This document shows positions 4,943 to 5,906 of a stretch of 5,906 nt of DNA, one piece after another; positions within the stretch are counted from its first letter, which is position 1, and every line of letters starts with the position of its first letter. Below the pieces are notes generated by a model. That model was not told where the DNA came from. It was given only the letters and a program-made list of their open reading frames with translations, and did no database searches. Both the position numbers and the translations under genes were made by a program. The stretch is from NCBI GenBank assembly GCA_031283865.1, contig JAITAX010000042.1, positions 1 to 5,906 on the forward strand, read 5' to 3'. Origin of the DNA: Eubacteriales Family XIII. Incertae Sedis bacterium (GTDB taxonomy: Bacteria; Bacillota; Clostridia; Peptostreptococcales; Anaerovoracaceae).

Positions 4943-5833
4943 TCATAGAGTCGATTCGAGGATATTCCCTTTTCGATCCTCCCGCAGATTGATCGCGACG
5001 GGCAGCGCATACAGCGCGAAGCAGACGGCGAACAGACTGATGGGGTAGGGGCCGCTCCATAGGCCCGCGACGGAGGGGAAGTAGCGGAAATACAGGCCGC
5101 CCGTCACGGCGCCCGCGACCGTGTACGCGTCGCAGGCGAGAATGAACAGGAGCGCAATCAGATCGCGCCGGTCGAAGCGAAAGACGGAAAAAGCCGTGCG
5201 CCCGGGCAGACCGTAGCCGCGGCAGCGCATACTGTCCGCGGTTTCAATCGCGTTCTCCAAGGCCCATGTAACCATGATGGACACGATGCGTATGCCGTGC
5301 CGCGCCCGGTGAAGCATACTGCCGTTTGAAACATCGCGGCCTACGCATTTTTGGGCGTCGGAAACGACCTTGATCTGCGCCTTGAAGCGCGGCGCGAAGC
5401 GCAAAGCCATGGACAGCACGAGCGAGAGCGCGGGGATGAGCCGCCCGAACAGATAGACGAGCTTGTCGGAGGTCATCACGCGGCTGTAGCAGGCGAACCA
5501 CGAAACGACCGTAATCAGCATGAGCGCGGCGGCGATGCCGTATAGGATGGATTCCAGCGTCAGCGGGTTGCCGTCGCGCAGATAGAGCAAGATCGTCACG
5601 CCCTCGTGGTTGAACGCGGGGTTGATCAGCGCCGTGACGAGCAGCATAGGCAGCATGAACAGCGCGCCTGCCCGCAGGGCTTTCTTGCCGTTCATGTACA
5701 CGGAATAGGCGGCGGCGCACAGGAAAGACAGCGTGAGGCAGATCGGGTGCATGAAGAACATGGAAAAGAGCATCACCGATGCGAAATAGAGCATGTTGAC
5801 GATCGGATTGTAGCTTGAAAAGTTGTCGCGCAT
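4943..5833 (-). CDS. ecfT: ECF transporter transmembrane component T (EcfT/CbiQ family)
   Basis: This 296-residue membrane protein couples ATPases to a substrate-binding S subunit in an energy-coupling-factor importer of a vitamin or metal. Hydrophobic segments lie near residues 12-30, 31-47, 53-71, 95-117, 223-245 and 263-282. The cytosolic coupling helices occupy about 140-215. They include ALRFAPRFKAQIKVVSDAQ (143-161) and the family's second coupling motif as SMRCRGYG (201-208). Both canonical Ala-Arg-Gly triplets are altered: CVG at 163-165 and CRG at 204-206. The ATG at 5833 has GGAGG (complement of 5841-5845) 7 bases upstream. No ATPase or S-subunit gene is in the window. They are probably upstream, beyond the right edge. 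The gene is the last of its unit, since a convergent recombinase follows. The substrate cannot be inferred. Confidence 0.93.
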   Translation of the reverse strand: MRDNFSSYNPIVNMLYFASVMLFSMFFMHPICLTLSFLCAAAYSVYMNGKKALRAGALFMLPMLLVTALINPAFNHEGVTILLYLRDGNPLTLESILYGIAAALMLITVVSWFACYSRVMTSDKLVYLFGRLIPALSLVLSMALRFAPRFKAQIKVVSDAQKCVGRDVSNGSMLHRARHGIRIVSIMVTWALENAIETADSMRCRGYGLPGRTAFSVFRFDRRDLIALLFILACDAYTVAGAVTGGLYFRYFPSVAGLWSGPYPISLFAVCFALYALPVAINLREDRKGNILESTL

Positions 5834-5845
5834 AAGCGGGCCTCC

Positions 5846-5864
5846 AAAAAAAGACGCGGTCCTG
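5846..5864 (-). promoter_or_regulatory. Small stem and T7 run just before the ecfT ribosome site
   Basis: Read on the minus strand, AGGAC-CGC-GTCTT forms a 5-pair stem (one G-T pair) with a 3-base loop. It overlaps a run of seven T bases (complement of 5846-5852), directly followed by the GGAGG ribosome site. This is weak as a terminator but sits where transcription or initiation could be modulated. Confidence 0.25.
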
Positions 5865-5873
5865 TACCTTTCA

Positions 5874-5906
5874 TAAAACAGCGGTCTGTCGCGCGACAGT
5901 CCGCTG
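5874..5906 (-). terminator. 28-base inverted repeat with TTTT upstream of ecfT
   Basis: Positions 5879-5906 form a nearly perfect inverted repeat. CAGCGG pairs with CCGCTG and CTGTCG with CGACAG, with a single T-T mismatch between the blocks (5885 and 5900). On the minus strand the hairpin is followed at once by TTTT (complement of 5875-5878) and then A. This looks like an intrinsic terminator for a gene beyond the right edge, or an attenuator in the ecfT transcript. The short T run leaves partial read-through possible. No clear promoter is seen between it and ecfT, which favours read-through. The repeat touches the window edge, so it could extend further. Confidence 0.55.

Noticed and set aside
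1..5906. CRISPR array, tRNA or rRNA genes, insertion-sequence ends
   Set aside because: No regularly spaced repeats, cloverleaf pattern, rRNA-like stretches or terminal inverted repeats with flanking duplications were found by reading both strands.

Overview
The window looks like ordinary chromosome from a GC-rich (roughly 60% by eye) low-GC-type Firmicute relative, most likely a gut-type Clostridia lineage. This rests on protein style, not a database match. It has strong AGGAGG-type ribosome sites, an ABC_export-type permease, an ECF transporter T subunit and a short serine recombinase with a C-terminal helix-turn-helix, all common in that group. No tRNA, rRNA, CRISPR array or insertion sequence is visible.

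Layout from left to right. Bases 1-145 may hold the last 47 codons of an upstream plus-strand gene, followed by a weak hairpin. A well-formed sigma-A promoter (213-241) then drives a two-gene plus-strand operon: an ABC ATPase (293-1009) and its membrane partner (1006-2598), joined by a GTGA stop/start overlap. Convergent to it is a minus-strand operon: a UPF0145/YbjQ-family protein (3944-3624) followed 8 nt later by a D-2-hydroxyacid dehydrogenase (3615-2623). A 341-base divergent spacer (3945-4285) separates this operon from a plus-strand serine recombinase (4286-4897). The spacer carries a promoter candidate in each direction and several dyads. The recombinase converges with a minus-strand EcfT gene (5833-4943), whose leader contains a near-perfect 28-base inverted repeat followed by TTTT at the very end of the window.

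Functionally there are four independent units: an ABC exporter of unknown substrate; a small cytosolic pair (metal-binding-fold protein plus a probably NADPH-dependent 2-ketoacid reductase or 2-hydroxyacid dehydrogenase); a lone site-specific recombinase; and the transmembrane coupling subunit of an ECF vitamin or metal importer, whose ATPase and substrate subunits are probably encoded just beyond the right edge. I see no clear evidence of a wholly new system. The points most worth a second look are the hairpin leader of ecfT, the altered Ala-Arg-Gly coupling motifs of EcfT, and the repeat-rich spacer beside the lone recombinase.
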